DNA of 64,000 bases. Origin: Paenibacillus sp. JNUCC32 (GTDB lineage: Bacteria; Bacillota; Bacilli; Paenibacillales; Paenibacillaceae). The stretch is from contig NZ_CP062260.1 in the NCBI RefSeq assembly GCF_014863545.1, positions 1,178,001-1,242,000 on the forward strand, read 5' to 3'. The notes under the pieces are model-generated. The model worked only from the letters and a program-made list of their open reading frames with translations. It was not told the DNA's origin and searched no databases. A program made the translations under genes and the position numbers. This document shows positions 42,967 through 51,490 of this stretch, piece by piece; the first letter of the stretch is position 1; each line of letters starts with the position of its first letter.

Positions 42967-45477
42967 ATGACTGAACTACCGATTCACCGAGTATTACCGC
43001 AATTGAAAAAGGCTTTATCAACAGGAACTCATGCCGTGTTGATCGCCGAACCGGGTGCAGGGAAGACGACGCAAGTGCCGCTTGCTTTTCTGAATGAACC
43101 TTGGCTTGCCGGCAAACGGATCATCATGCTGGAGCCCAGAAGGATCGCGGCCCGCTCAGCGGCTGGATTTATGGCGTCCTCATTGGGAGAAGCGATAGGA
43201 GAAACGATCGGGTACCGGGTCCGGATGGACAGCAAGATCGGACGGGACACCCGGATCGAGGTCGTCACGGAAGGCATTTTGACGCGGATGCTGCAGGATG
43301 ATCCGGAATTGACCGGCATCGGCATGATTATATTCGACGAATTTCATGAGCGGAATTTGCAGGCCGATGCCGGACTGGCTTTTGCGATGGAATCCCAAGC
43401 GGTGCTGCGGGAGGATTTAAGGCTGCTGGTCATGTCCGCTACCCTTGAGGCCGAGCCGGTTGCAAAGCTCCTTGGAGACGCACCGGTCATCGTCAGCGAA
43501 GGGCGTGCTTTTCCGGTAACGACTCGCTATCTGCGCTCGTTCCCACTGGATGAGATACATAAAGGTGCGGCTAACGCCATTACGCGCGCGCTCTCCGAAC
43601 AGGAAGGCGACATACTCGTATTTTTGCCAGGTGCTCGTGAAATCAGGCGGACCGCGAATGAATTATTAAGATCGGGCTTAAGCGCAGAAGTCGTCGTTCG
43701 TGAATTATACAGCGCGCTTTCAGCGGAGAAGCAGGATGAAGCCATAAAACGCGATGTGAACGGAAGGCGTAAAATTGTTCTGTCCACAAGCATCGCGGAG
43801 AGCAGCATTACCATTCAGGGGATCAAAACCGTCGTGGACTGCGGTTATATGCGAACAGAGGTATTCTCCCCGAGAACGGGACTGCCGCAATTGATCACGA
43901 GGCGGCTGTCCAGAGCGTCCGCCGATCAGAGAAGGGGCAGGGCAGGCCGCGTCTCGGCCGGCGTGTGTTATCGCTTGTGGAGTGAGGAAGAGCACCGCCA
44001 TCTGCCGGAGAGTACCATTCCGGCGATCCGCGAATCCGATCTTGCGCCGCTGGCCTTGGAATTGGCCGTATGGGGTGCGCGTGATCCGGAGCAGCTCGCT
44101 TGGCTTGACGCGCCGCCTCGGCTGGCCTATACGCAAGGTCAAGCGTTATTGAAGCAGCTATCGGCTCTGGATGATGCGGGCAGCATCACCCGGCACGGCC
44201 GTGAGATGGCGCTGCTTGGAGTTCATCCGAGGCTGGCTCACATGCTGCTGAAGGCACAGGAAATCGGCGAGGCCCCGCTAGCCATCCGAATCGCCGTTCT
44301 GCTTCAGGAGCGCGATATACTGAGCCGAAGCGAAGCGCTTCGGGACCAGGATTTGCGTTCGCGCGTGGAACGGCTTCTCTTGTTTGAACAGCATGGACAG
44401 CGATCCGCCCAGCAGGACACGGCGAACGAAGCCGTGCTGCAGCGGATGAAACAAGAGATTCGGAAGCTCCAAGCCCAGCTGAATATCGAATATGCAGCTG
44501 ACGGTGACTTGAATCTCTGCGGCCTGCTGCTGTCGTTTGCCTATCCGGATCGGATCGCGAAGAACAGGGGAAGCAGCGGGTTTCTCATGCGCAGCGGCAG
44601 GGGCGTGAAGCTGGCTGCGGTTCAGCCTATGAGCCGTGCCCGGTACATTGTGGCCGCAGCCGTAGATGATCAAGGTGCAGACGGGAATATCCAGCTGGCT
44701 TCCGAAATGGATGAAGCCTGGCTTGAGCAGTATTATCTTGACGAGATGGAACAGCAGAAAGAAGTCGCATGGGATACAGCTTCCGGCAGCATCAGGGCCA
44801 GGCAGAAGCTGAAGCTGGGAGCCATCGTTGTCAAGGAACAAGCCTATCCCAATCCGACAGGGGAGGAAATAGCGCGCGCCTTGCTGCAAGGGATCAGGCA
44901 GGAGGGCCTTGGCTTATTTCAGTGGAGCAAGGCGGCCGTGCAGCTGAGAGAACGGATGGCCTTTATGTTCCGGCACGAAGCCGAAGGGGATTGGCCGGAT
45001 GTATCGGACGAAGGATTGCTGGATCGCGCGGAAGCGTGGCTGCTTCCTTATTTGGACGGGCTGCGGAATCGCAATGATATCAGGCGACTGGCACCCGGAA
45101 CGCTCTTGGAGCATATGCTCAGCTGGGAGCAGAAGCAGCAGCTTCAGAAAGAAGCGCCGACGCATATCAAGGTGCCGAGCGGATCGCAGATCCCGATCAA
45201 CTACAGCAATCCTGAACAGCCGTTTCTGGCCGTTCGTCTGCAGGAGATGTTCGGGATGCGGGACACGCCGCGAATTGCCGGCGGGCGCGTTGCGCTGACC
45301 TTACATTTGTTGTCGCCTGCGCAGAGACCGGTCCAGGTTACCTCCGATCTGTCGAGCTTTTGGGCAAACGGGTATTACGAGGTGAAAAAGGATCTTAAGG
45401 GTAGATATCCTAAGCATTATTGGCCTGATGATCCGCTGGAGGCGATCGCAACAAATCGGACCAGACCCAAGGCATAA
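42967..45477 (+). CDS. hrpB: ATP-dependent helicase HrpB
   Basis: An 836-residue DEAH-type RNA helicase. Motif I is AEPGAGKTTQVP, motif II is FDEFHER (DEFH), motif III is MSATLEAEP and motif VI is QRRGRAGR. The long C-terminal HrpB-specific region is complete up to KGRYPKHYWPDDP, a known end motif. Its biological role in bacteria is poorly defined. GGAGA precedes the ATG. It is divergent from gluQRS and appears monocistronic. Confidence 0.93.
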   Translation: MTELPIHRVLPQLKKALSTGTHAVLIAEPGAGKTTQVPLAFLNEPWLAGKRIIMLEPRRIAARSAAGFMASSLGEAIGETIGYRVRMDSKIGRDTRIEVVTEGILTRMLQDDPELTGIGMIIFDEFHERNLQADAGLAFAMESQAVLREDLRLLVMSATLEAEPVAKLLGDAPVIVSEGRAFPVTTRYLRSFPLDEIHKGAANAITRALSEQEGDILVFLPGAREIRRTANELLRSGLSAEVVVRELYSALSAEKQDEAIKRDVNGRRKIVLSTSIAESSITIQGIKTVVDCGYMRTEVFSPRTGLPQLITRRLSRASADQRRGRAGRVSAGVCYRLWSEEEHRHLPESTIPAIRESDLAPLALELAVWGARDPEQLAWLDAPPRLAYTQGQALLKQLSALDDAGSITRHGREMALLGVHPRLAHMLLKAQEIGEAPLAIRIAVLLQERDILSRSEALRDQDLRSRVERLLLFEQHGQRSAQQDTANEAVLQRMKQEIRKLQAQLNIEYAADGDLNLCGLLLSFAYPDRIAKNRGSSGFLMRSGRGVKLAAVQPMSRARYIVAAAVDDQGADGNIQLASEMDEAWLEQYYLDEMEQQKEVAWDTASGSIRARQKLKLGAIVVKEQAYPNPTGEEIARALLQGIRQEGLGLFQWSKAAVQLRERMAFMFRHEAEGDWPDVSDEGLLDRAEAWLLPYLDGLRNRNDIRRLAPGTLLEHMLSWEQKQQLQKEAPTHIKVPSGSQIPINYSNPEQPFLAVRLQEMFGMRDTPRIAGGRVALTLHLLSPAQRPVQVTSDLSSFWANGYYEVKKDLKGRYPKHYWPDDPLEAIATNRTRPKA

Positions 45478-45491
45478 CAAGGCAGCGCCAC

Positions 45492-45517
45492 GTTTAATTT
45501 CCCCTCCCGTCGGGTAA
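45492..45517 (+). promoter_or_regulatory. Sigma-B-type promoter of the stress protein gene
   Basis: GTTTAA at 45492 and GGGTAA at 45512 are 14 bases apart, a near-perfect match to the sigma-B consensus GTTTAA-N12-15-GGGTAT. The gene downstream is of a class under sigma-B control in Bacillus. Confidence 0.65.
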
Positions 45518-45555
45518 TGTTAAATATGAACGACCACCGATGAGGAGGGTTTATC

Positions 45556-46107
45556 ATGGAGAAGAAAGTTGTTGGGGTATTTCGTTCGGAACAGGAGGCC
45601 GCTCAAGCCATAGAGCAGCTGCAGCGGCACGGAATTCCGAACGATGCCATTTCCATTATAGCGAAGGATAAACGCGAGGCGGACATGATAGCCGAGCAGA
45701 CGGGAACGATGGCTCCCGAAGGAGTAGCTGCGGGTGCAGCAACAGGCGGCATACTTGGAGGCACGGCAGGATTGCTGGCTGGACTGGGAGCCCTCGCCAT
45801 TCCCGGCATCGGCCCGATTCTTGCGGCCGGACCGATAGCAGCGACGCTTACAGGCGCAGCAGTCGGTGCGGGAGCCGGCGGGTTGGTCGGAGGTTTTATC
45901 GGCCTTGGCATCCCGGAAGATGAGGCGAAGGAATATGAGTCCTATGTCGAGCAGGGACGGATTCTCGTCCTGGTTGATGCCGATCAAGAGAATACCGGCA
46001 TTTACGATATTTTCCGCGATTACGATTACAGAAACGAGGGGCGATACGGTGCGGTTGATCCAGACCGGGTCGACACATTGCCTCCTCGAGGAACTACGCT
46101 GCTGTAA
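45556..46107 (+). CDS. General stress protein 17M-like (YflT) protein
   Basis: A 183-residue protein. Residues 1-50 (KKVVGVFRSEQEAAQAIEQLQRHGI) match the N-terminal domain of B. subtilis YflT/GSP17M. The middle is a Gly/Ala-rich hydrophobic hairpin (GGILGGTAGLLAGLGALAIPG and AAVGAGAGGLVGGFIGLGIP), which may insert in or touch the membrane. A second short alpha/beta part (VEQGRILVLVDAD) follows. GAGGAGG sets the ATG. The sigma-B-type promoter supports a role in stress survival. Confidence 0.85.
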   Translation: MEKKVVGVFRSEQEAAQAIEQLQRHGIPNDAISIIAKDKREADMIAEQTGTMAPEGVAAGAATGGILGGTAGLLAGLGALAIPGIGPILAAGPIAATLTGAAVGAGAGGLVGGFIGLGIPEDEAKEYESYVEQGRILVLVDADQENTGIYDIFRDYDYRNEGRYGAVDPDRVDTLPPRGTTLL

Positions 46108-46116
46108 AGGCGCTTG

Positions 46117-46147
46117 AACCGGTTCCGATTCGGAACCGGTTTTTTTT
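46117..46147 (+). terminator. Intrinsic terminator
   Basis: AACCGGTTCCGA pairs perfectly with TCGGAACCGGTT around one base, followed by a run of Ts. Confidence 0.9.
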
Positions 46148-46333
46148 GTGGTCAGAAAGCAACACTTCCTCATTTGTGCCATGGAGATATTCGTTTAGCC
46201 ATGAGGTCGCTACCCGCGGTAAGTCTTCCGTGAACGCACGCCGATAGAAGTTTTCAATATATACATAATCATACGGATGAATGCTAGGTATGGAGCCAGC
46301 CGTCATGCCCCAGTAAATAATTGGATTAGCCCG
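46148..46333 (-). pseudogene. Possible gene remnant
   Basis: On the minus strand this stretch has an open frame whose product looks protein-like: it reads ANPIIYWGMTAGS, later YVYIENFYRRAF and then VATSWLNEYLHGTNE. It is preceded in frame by TGA, has no ribosome binding site before its only ATG (46306), and runs into the terminator on its right-to-left path. It may be the decayed end of a gene. The family is not recognised. Confidence 0.2.
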
Positions 46334-46395
46334 TCAAGGGAGAAGTCCCTTACAATGAGGTTGATTATACGAAGCCAGCATGAAGGGGGAGCAGT

Positions 46396-47592
46396 ATGTC
46401 CAGACAAAGAATTCCGGAAATCGAGCGCCTCCGAGGAATGGCCTTCCTGGCTGTGGTTTTGCAGCACTCCATCGCGCATTATTCGGTAGCGCCGGGGATG
46501 ACGGCAAACGATGGCTTGATGATGGGCTTCCTCCTGATGGCGACGAAATTCGCTGTGCCCGTCTTTATTTTTATTACCGGCATGGTGCTGTTTTATAATG
46601 ATAAAGGCCGTTTACATTACGGCAGGTTCATCAAGAGACGATTCGGCGACATTTATGTTCCTTTTGCGGTATGGACCCTGATCACGTTATTAATCAATCA
46701 TAAGTTTAATCCCGCATTGATCGGGGACTGGAAATATCTTGGGGAAGTATGGTTAACCGGAAAAGCCAGCTCGCATTTTTGGTATATTATTATGCTGTTC
46801 CAATTTTATTTGCTGTATCCACTCTTCAGATCCGCTATACTGGGAATCAAGGAACGATGCGGCATACGGACGCAGCTTACGATACTGGTTCTTTCCGGGC
46901 TGCTGTACGTGGGCTTAACGGGAGTTATCAACGATATCGGACATTGGATGGGAAGTTTGAGCATACCGGTGTGGAGCGAGCTGTTCACAACCTATGCGGA
47001 TCGGAATGCACTTTATTATTTCTTCTATTTTGCGCTTGGGGCAGCAGCCGGCTTATATCATGCCACTTGGATAAAATGGCTCAGGAAGGCCCGGCCGGCC
47101 ATATGGCTGGTCTTTGCATTTACGTTCGGCTGGATGCTCATGCAGGCCGTGAATGAAATCCGTTCAGCGGAGGATGGAGCGATCACGTTCTATTCCTTGT
47201 CGCTGCTGCGGCCGATGATGGCGCTTTTCCTGATTAGCTCCATCATGGTCATGTACGATACGGCCGGCTGGATTACCCGGCATGCCGGAGCGCGGACGAA
47301 TGCGCTCCTGACCTCCATTGGAGTCTATTCGTACGGAGCTTACCTGATGCATTTATTAACGCTCCGGATAAGCTATGCAGTCGATGAGTATCTGCTGATC
47401 GGCATGCCATCTCTGGTGAGGATCCTCTCTTCATGGATCATCAGCGTGGCGATAGCGTACGCCGCAACGCGCCTGCTTGCAAAGCTGCCGTTCGGAAAAT
47501 GGCTCGTCGGCATCGCGGGTGCACGGAACCCTCGCTCTATTCGGCCATACGGCAAATCGCATCCATCCGCCGGGACAACCACCGGCATGTGA
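46396..47592 (+). CDS. Acyltransferase-3 family membrane protein
   Basis: A 398-residue membrane O-acyltransferase with about ten helices. The opening RIPEIERLRGMAFLAVVLQHS contains the conserved R and H (ERLRG, QHS) of acyltransferase family 3. WYIIMLFQFYLLYPLFR in the fifth helix region is also typical. There is no C-terminal SGNH domain, unlike OatA. It probably moves an acyl group to a cell-surface glycan or lipid. AAGGGGG lies before the ATG. A terminator follows. Confidence 0.88.
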   Translation: MSRQRIPEIERLRGMAFLAVVLQHSIAHYSVAPGMTANDGLMMGFLLMATKFAVPVFIFITGMVLFYNDKGRLHYGRFIKRRFGDIYVPFAVWTLITLLINHKFNPALIGDWKYLGEVWLTGKASSHFWYIIMLFQFYLLYPLFRSAILGIKERCGIRTQLTILVLSGLLYVGLTGVINDIGHWMGSLSIPVWSELFTTYADRNALYYFFYFALGAAAGLYHATWIKWLRKARPAIWLVFAFTFGWMLMQAVNEIRSAEDGAITFYSLSLLRPMMALFLISSIMVMYDTAGWITRHAGARTNALLTSIGVYSYGAYLMHLLTLRISYAVDEYLLIGMPSLVRILSSWIISVAIAYAATRLLAKLPFGKWLVGIAGARNPRSIRPYGKSHPSAGTTTGM

Positions 47593-47602
47593 AAATAAAA
47601 TG

Positions 47603-47631
47603 AAGCCCACCCTTTAGGGTGGGCTTTTTCG
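47603..47631 (+). terminator. Intrinsic terminator
   Basis: AAGCCCACCC pairs with GGGTGGGCTT around TTTA, followed by TTT. Confidence 0.9.
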
Positions 47632-47730
47632 TGGGCTCGCGCCATCGTTCCTAAGACCCAAACGACCAAACGACCGAACCAACAACAGTTGAAAAACTAA
47701 ACATTATACAATTGCAACATATGAAAAATT

Positions 47731-47840
47731 CACAATAGGAAAAACATGCGCTCCCTGCCTCATTCCCTTGCGACCATCACCTGCCAACGTTTCAATCCAC
47801 GCCTTCTTGGTTTAAAAAGAGAAGGATGCTTCCTATTGTG
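47731..47840. repeat. Inverted repeat upstream of rtp (candidate Rtp/Ter-like sites)
   Basis: CACAATAGGAA (47731-47741) is the exact reverse complement of TTCCTATTGTG (47830-47840), 88 bases apart. The right copy overlaps the -35 region of rtp. In B. subtilis, two inverted Ter sites lie just upstream of rtp. The core CTATTGTGCAAACT is similar to, but not the same as, the Bacillus Ter core CTATGTACNAAAT. Confidence 0.5.
47789..47802 (-). other. Solo CRISPR-repeat-like 14-mer
   Basis: GTTTCAATCCACGC equals one end of common type I-C/I-B CRISPR repeats (GCGTGGATTGAAAC on the minus strand). Only one copy is present, with no repeat-spacer pattern and no cas gene, so it is at most a remnant. The rest of 47593-47912 holds a terminator, the inverted repeat and the rtp promoter. 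Confidence 0.3.
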
Positions 47841-47866
47841 CAAACTGGGAAACTGTGGGTTATAAT
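47836..47866 (+). promoter_or_regulatory. Probable rtp promoter
   Basis: TATAAT at 47861 is a perfect -10. The best -35 is TTGTGC at 47836 (19-base spacer) or GTGCAA at 47838 (17-base spacer). The -35 lies in the right arm of the inverted repeat, so autorepression is plausible. Confidence 0.55.
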
Positions 47867-47912
47867 AAGGTATATTATGGGACAAGTAGCTCGTGAAGGA
47901 GGAGGCGTCCGA

Positions 47913-48272
47913 ATGGCATTTATGATCGCGCAGCGCGCTTTTATCAAGGTATATCTTATTACCATGGTGGAGCAGCAGCGCGGATATGGATATCAGATGC
48001 TCGAAGAACTTCGGCAGGAATTCAAGAGCCATGGATATTCGCCGCCGCAAAGCGAAATCTATCGTGCGCTGCATGAATTGGTGCAGGAGGGTGTTCTATA
48101 CCGTACCAAACAGCTGAAAGGAAACGATCCGCGGGTCGATTTCCAGGAAATCGTACTTTATCATTTTACGGACGAAGGTGCCGAGAAGGCCAAACTCTAT
48201 AAAAAACAGGTTAAGACCGATTTGGATCGATGCTTGGGGATCCTTCATAAAGCCGTAAACGACAATTACTAA
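47913..48272 (+). CDS. rtp: Replication terminator protein homologue
   Basis: A 119-residue winged-helix protein that lines up along nearly its whole length with B. subtilis Rtp (122 residues). Shared segments include QRAFxKxYxITMxEQ, the LEELRQEFK helix, SEIYRALHEL as recognition helix, IVLYHFTDE and the C-terminal dimer helix KLYKKQVKTDLDRC. Rtp dimers bind Ter sites and stop forks in one direction. GAAGGAGGAGG fixes ATG 47913; longer readings upstream lack a site. An inverted repeat overlaps its promoter. A PadR-like regulator is the alternative, because the folds are related. Confidence 0.82.
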   Translation: MAFMIAQRAFIKVYLITMVEQQRGYGYQMLEELRQEFKSHGYSPPQSEIYRALHELVQEGVLYRTKQLKGNDPRVDFQEIVLYHFTDEGAEKAKLYKKQVKTDLDRCLGILHKAVNDNY

Positions 48273-48310
48273 ATATCGATCCGGAATGCAGCCAAAGGAG
48301 GAATGACCTC

Positions 48311-49315
48311 GTGAGCAAGAAACTGCGCTTTGGGATTATGAGTACCGCTCGAATTGCAAGAAATTCAATGATACCCGGCATATTGAAATCGGAACGCTGT
48401 GAGGTTGGGGCCGTCGCAAGCCGCAATGCCGATAAAGCCAGGGAGCTCGCGGAACGATACCATATTAAAACATACTATGGTTCTTACGATGAGCTTCTGG
48501 CGGATCCCGACATTGATGCGGTGTATATTCCGTTGCCGAATCACCTGCATAAACCTTGGACCATCAAGGCCGCTGAGGCTGGAAAGCATGTCCTGTGCGA
48601 GAAACCGGCGGCCCTGACGGAAACGGATGTCCGTGAGATGGCTGAGGCAGCCCAAGCACACAACGTGCTGTTCGCCGAAGCCTTCATGTACCGCTACCAT
48701 CCGAAGCACGCGCGCGTACGCGAAATCATCGAAAGCGGCGAAATCGGCCAGCTTCGCGGAATACACGGGTCGTTCACCTTCAACAATGCGGAGGATAAAA
48801 GCAATGTCCGCTACAGCAAGGACATGGGCGGAGGTTCGATCTACGACGTGGGATGTTATCCCATCTCGGCGGCGAGAATGATATACGGACAGGAGCCTAA
48901 AGCCGTGACGGCCCACGCTTTTTTCTCCGAGGAGCATGACGGCGTGGACATGATGGTCCATGGAATGATGGAATTTGACAATGGACTGGGCCTGACATTC
49001 GACTGCGGAATGTGGACATACTCCAGATGCTCGTTAGAGATTGCAGGAACCGACGGCAGGATTGAGCTGCCCTCCGCCTTCGGCTGGGAGAGAATGGAGG
49101 ATATGGCCCAGATATTCGTTCATACGGCCAAGGGAACCCGCGAGGAGAAAGTGGGGATATACAACCATTTTGCCCTGCAAGCGGATGCCATGGCTGCTGC
49201 CGTGATGGATGGCGCGCCATTGCCATACGGTCCGGAAGATGCCATCAGCAATATCAGAGCCATCGAAGCATGCATTCAAGCTGCGAGATCTTCATCACGG
49301 GTGGAAATTAAATAA
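48311..49315 (+). CDS. Gfo/Idh/MocA-family oxidoreductase
   Basis: A 334-residue NAD(P)-dependent dehydrogenase that usually acts on a sugar or inositol-like substrate. The Rossmann N-terminus (LRFGIMSTARIARNSMIPG) has a modified loop, S-T-A in place of G-x-G. The active-site motif CEKPAALT (EKP) and the AEAFMYRYHPKH segment follow, then the beta-sheet C-terminal domain. The start is GTG with AAAGGAGG nine bases upstream. It lies 38 bases after rtp and may be read through from it. Confidence 0.88.
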   Translation: MSKKLRFGIMSTARIARNSMIPGILKSERCEVGAVASRNADKARELAERYHIKTYYGSYDELLADPDIDAVYIPLPNHLHKPWTIKAAEAGKHVLCEKPAALTETDVREMAEAAQAHNVLFAEAFMYRYHPKHARVREIIESGEIGQLRGIHGSFTFNNAEDKSNVRYSKDMGGGSIYDVGCYPISAARMIYGQEPKAVTAHAFFSEEHDGVDMMVHGMMEFDNGLGLTFDCGMWTYSRCSLEIAGTDGRIELPSAFGWERMEDMAQIFVHTAKGTREEKVGIYNHFALQADAMAAAVMDGAPLPYGPEDAISNIRAIEACIQAARSSSRVEIK

Positions 49316-49346
49316 AGCTGCGCTATCAAATATAAACGTTAGACCT

Positions 49347-49377
49347 TAAATCGCCAACATGGCGATTTATTTTTTTT
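49347..49377 (+). terminator. Intrinsic terminator
   Basis: TAAATCGCC pairs with GGCGATTTA around AACAT, followed by eight Ts. Confidence 0.85.
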
Positions 49378-49417
49378 GCCTATTGCATTCCTCTTCAAAA
49401 TCATTAAAATAAACTTA

Positions 49418-49438
49418 ACGTTAAAAAATATTTAACGT
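49418..49438. promoter_or_regulatory. Candidate operator of the MFS gene
   Basis: ACGTTAAA and TTTAACGT form a perfect inverted repeat around AAATA, 66 bases before the MFS start. The half site TTAACGT recurs at 50839-50845 next to the ArsR-type gene, so that regulator is the likely binder. Confidence 0.5.
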
Positions 49439-49503
49439 AATCATAATTTTAACGAGCAAAAAAGTTTAATGAAAACATTTCATAACGAAGAGGAGAAAGA
49501 AAC

Positions 49504-50781
49504 ATGCAAAATGCCGCCGTTTTGGAAAAACAAGGCTTTGGCCAACTGTTGAAAATCCGCCCGTACCTGATTTATTTATCTGCTCAAGCCATTACCCGAT
49601 TAGGGGATTCCTTGGATTCCATCGCTTACAGCTGGATGGTTTATATGCTCACAGGCTCAGAGCTGTTAATGGGGACCTTGTTCGCTTTTAACTTTCTGCC
49701 GGGATTGCTTTTCAGTTTGTTTACGGGAACCTTTGTAGACCGCTGGCCTAAGAAAAGAGTCCTCGCCTTAACCTACCTCAGCCGCGGCATCGTGGTGTCT
49801 CTGACGGCCTTTCTGTATGCGATCGGTTCTCTTCAAGTCTGGCATCTGTTTGTCTTCACGTTCCTGAATTCAACGCTCGAATGTTTCTCCAGACCCGCCG
49901 AAACCTCCATCGTTCCCCGGCTGCTCCCCAAGGAACAGCTGCTCGCGGGCAATTCTTTCTCCACATCCGTTAGCCGCAGCGCTGAATTAATCGGTCTGTC
50001 CATTGCCGGAGCCCTGATCGCCTTGATCGGAATCTCGGGAACGATCCTGATCGATGCCGTGACGTTTCTAATTGCCGCGGTTATTATTGCATTCATGCCG
50101 AATCCGGAAGCGGCCGAACAGGCCGAAGACAAGTCCGAATTCCCTGGACCGGTGCCTGAGAAGAACAGAACGGTGCTCGGCGACATCAAAGAGGCGCTTC
50201 TGTTTGTGAAGCAGCATTCGCTGCTTCTCATCACGACGGTTCTGGCGATGATCAATAATTTCTGCTTGGCACCGTTGAACGTGCTGCAGCCGGTCTACGT
50301 CAAGGAGACATTGGGTGCCGGAGCGGGAGGTCTGAGCGTAATGGGAACGGCGCTTCTGATCGGTATGATTTGCAGCGGGCTATGGATTGGTCGCTACGGC
50401 AAAAGTTTCAAAAAGAGCACCTTGATCATGTCAGGATCGATCATGCTCGGGATCGGATATTTTGCATTAGGGATTCCAGGACATCTCCCGGCGTGGCGCG
50501 TGGAGTCCGCGGCGGTCTGCATGTTTGTTGCCGGTTTTGCCGTCTCCATGCTGAATGCCCCGATCTCGACGTATCTGATGGAAGTAACGCCGCGGCATAT
50601 GCTGGGCAGAATTGGCGCCCTGATGACGGTAGTGTGCACGGCTGCAATTCCTGTCGGAAGCCTGATAACGGGCGTTGTGGCAGAGCATCAATCCCCTCCC
50701 GCGCTCTTCTCGTTGATGGGATTCGTCATGCTGGTGCCCGTGCTGTTCCTGATTCGAAAGAAGAGTTTCCGTGCCATCTGA
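49504..50781 (+). CDS. MFS transporter (macrolide efflux-like)
   Basis: A 425-residue 12-helix transporter. The first cytoplasmic loop has the MFS motif in the form GTFVDRWPKKRVL. The opening SAQAITRLGDSLDSIAYSWMVY is typical of the DHA3/MefA branch, which includes macrolide exporters. A hydrophilic middle loop (EAAEQAEDKSEFPG) separates the two six-helix halves. GAGGAG precedes the ATG. The ArsR-type regulator encoded next, and the shared operator, suggest control of this efflux gene. Confidence 0.87.
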   Translation: MQNAAVLEKQGFGQLLKIRPYLIYLSAQAITRLGDSLDSIAYSWMVYMLTGSELLMGTLFAFNFLPGLLFSLFTGTFVDRWPKKRVLALTYLSRGIVVSLTAFLYAIGSLQVWHLFVFTFLNSTLECFSRPAETSIVPRLLPKEQLLAGNSFSTSVSRSAELIGLSIAGALIALIGISGTILIDAVTFLIAAVIIAFMPNPEAAEQAEDKSEFPGPVPEKNRTVLGDIKEALLFVKQHSLLLITTVLAMINNFCLAPLNVLQPVYVKETLGAGAGGLSVMGTALLIGMICSGLWIGRYGKSFKKSTLIMSGSIMLGIGYFALGIPGHLPAWRVESAAVCMFVAGFAVSMLNAPISTYLMEVTPRHMLGRIGALMTVVCTAAIPVGSLITGVVAEHQSPPALFSLMGFVMLVPVLFLIRKKSFRAI

Positions 50782-50795
50782 ACCCATCGCCGTTT

Positions 50796-50824
50796 TTGTA
50801 ATTTCGACATTCTCGGCCTATAAT
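50796..50824 (+). promoter_or_regulatory. Promoter of the ArsR-type regulator gene
   Basis: TTGTAA at 50796 and TATAAT at 50819 are 17 bases apart. The half site TTAACGT lies just downstream, between the promoter and the gene. Confidence 0.55.
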
Positions 50825-50863
50825 GAAAAGGTGAAAAATTAACGTGAAGCTGAGGTGTACGGT

Positions 50864-51424
50864 GTGGAAACGAAGGAATTGACTACACTGGAAGAGATCA
50901 AAATATATTCAGATCCCTATCGGCTCCAGATTTTGAATGTATTAAACAAGATGGATCGTCCGGCAACCGTAAAGGAGGTCGCGGACAAGATCGGGGATGT
51001 GCCTGCGAAGGTTCATTATCATATGAAGAAGCTGGAGCGGATCGGCCTGGTCAAGATCGTATCGACGAAAGAGATCAACGGAATTATCGCTAAATATTAC
51101 GAGCCTTTTGTCGGTACGGTAAAGATCAAGCGTGGGGCGGATTCCGACGAGCCGGTCATCAAGGAATTGATTCGATCCGAAACGAACAAATTATTATCCG
51201 AGCTGTTCGACCAGAATCGAGACCGTTTCTTTAAAAATATGAGCCAGGATGGCGAAGCGACGTCCATGTTGACCAATACCACCTTGTATATGAGCGAAGA
51301 TGAAGCGCGCGAGTTATTTGTTGAGCTGGATAAAATGCTGACCCCTTATAAAAAGAAGCGCGGGGAAGAATTTGACGAATACGAGTTTTTTGCTTCCAAT
51401 GTTCGGAACCATAAAGAATCTTGA
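50864..51424 (+). CDS. ArsR-type winged-helix regulator
   Basis: A 186-residue regulator. Residues about 10-80 form a winged helix (IKIYSDPYRLQILNVLNK, then ATVKEVADKIGDVPAKVHYHMKKLERIGLV), with the HYHxxxLExxGLV pattern of HTH_20/ArsR proteins. The C-terminal 100 residues are helical and charged and may bind a ligand or dimerise. No metal-binding cysteine pair is present. GTG 50864 is chosen because TGAGGT lies 6 bases upstream; an earlier GTG at 50855 is inside that site. It probably represses itself and the MFS gene upstream. Confidence 0.82.
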   Translation: METKELTTLEEIKIYSDPYRLQILNVLNKMDRPATVKEVADKIGDVPAKVHYHMKKLERIGLVKIVSTKEINGIIAKYYEPFVGTVKIKRGADSDEPVIKELIRSETNKLLSELFDQNRDRFFKNMSQDGEATSMLTNTTLYMSEDEARELFVELDKMLTPYKKKRGEEFDEYEFFASNVRNHKES

Positions 51425-51430
51425 TTACGC

Positions 51431-51470
51431 AAAAAAAGCTGGTACCCGAACGTAAGGTACCAGCTTTCCC
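51431..51470. terminator. Bidirectional terminator
   Basis: AAAGCTGGTACC pairs perfectly with GGTACCAGCTTT around a 9-base loop. Seven As to the left give a T run for the minus-strand yteA gene. Confidence 0.85.
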
Positions 51471-51490
51471 TTCTAATTTGCCAAATCAAT

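Noticed and set aside
47641..47690. ACGACCAAACGACCGAACC as a repeat array
   Set aside because: It is a short imperfect tandem of 6-8 bases with two units, not a true repeat array.
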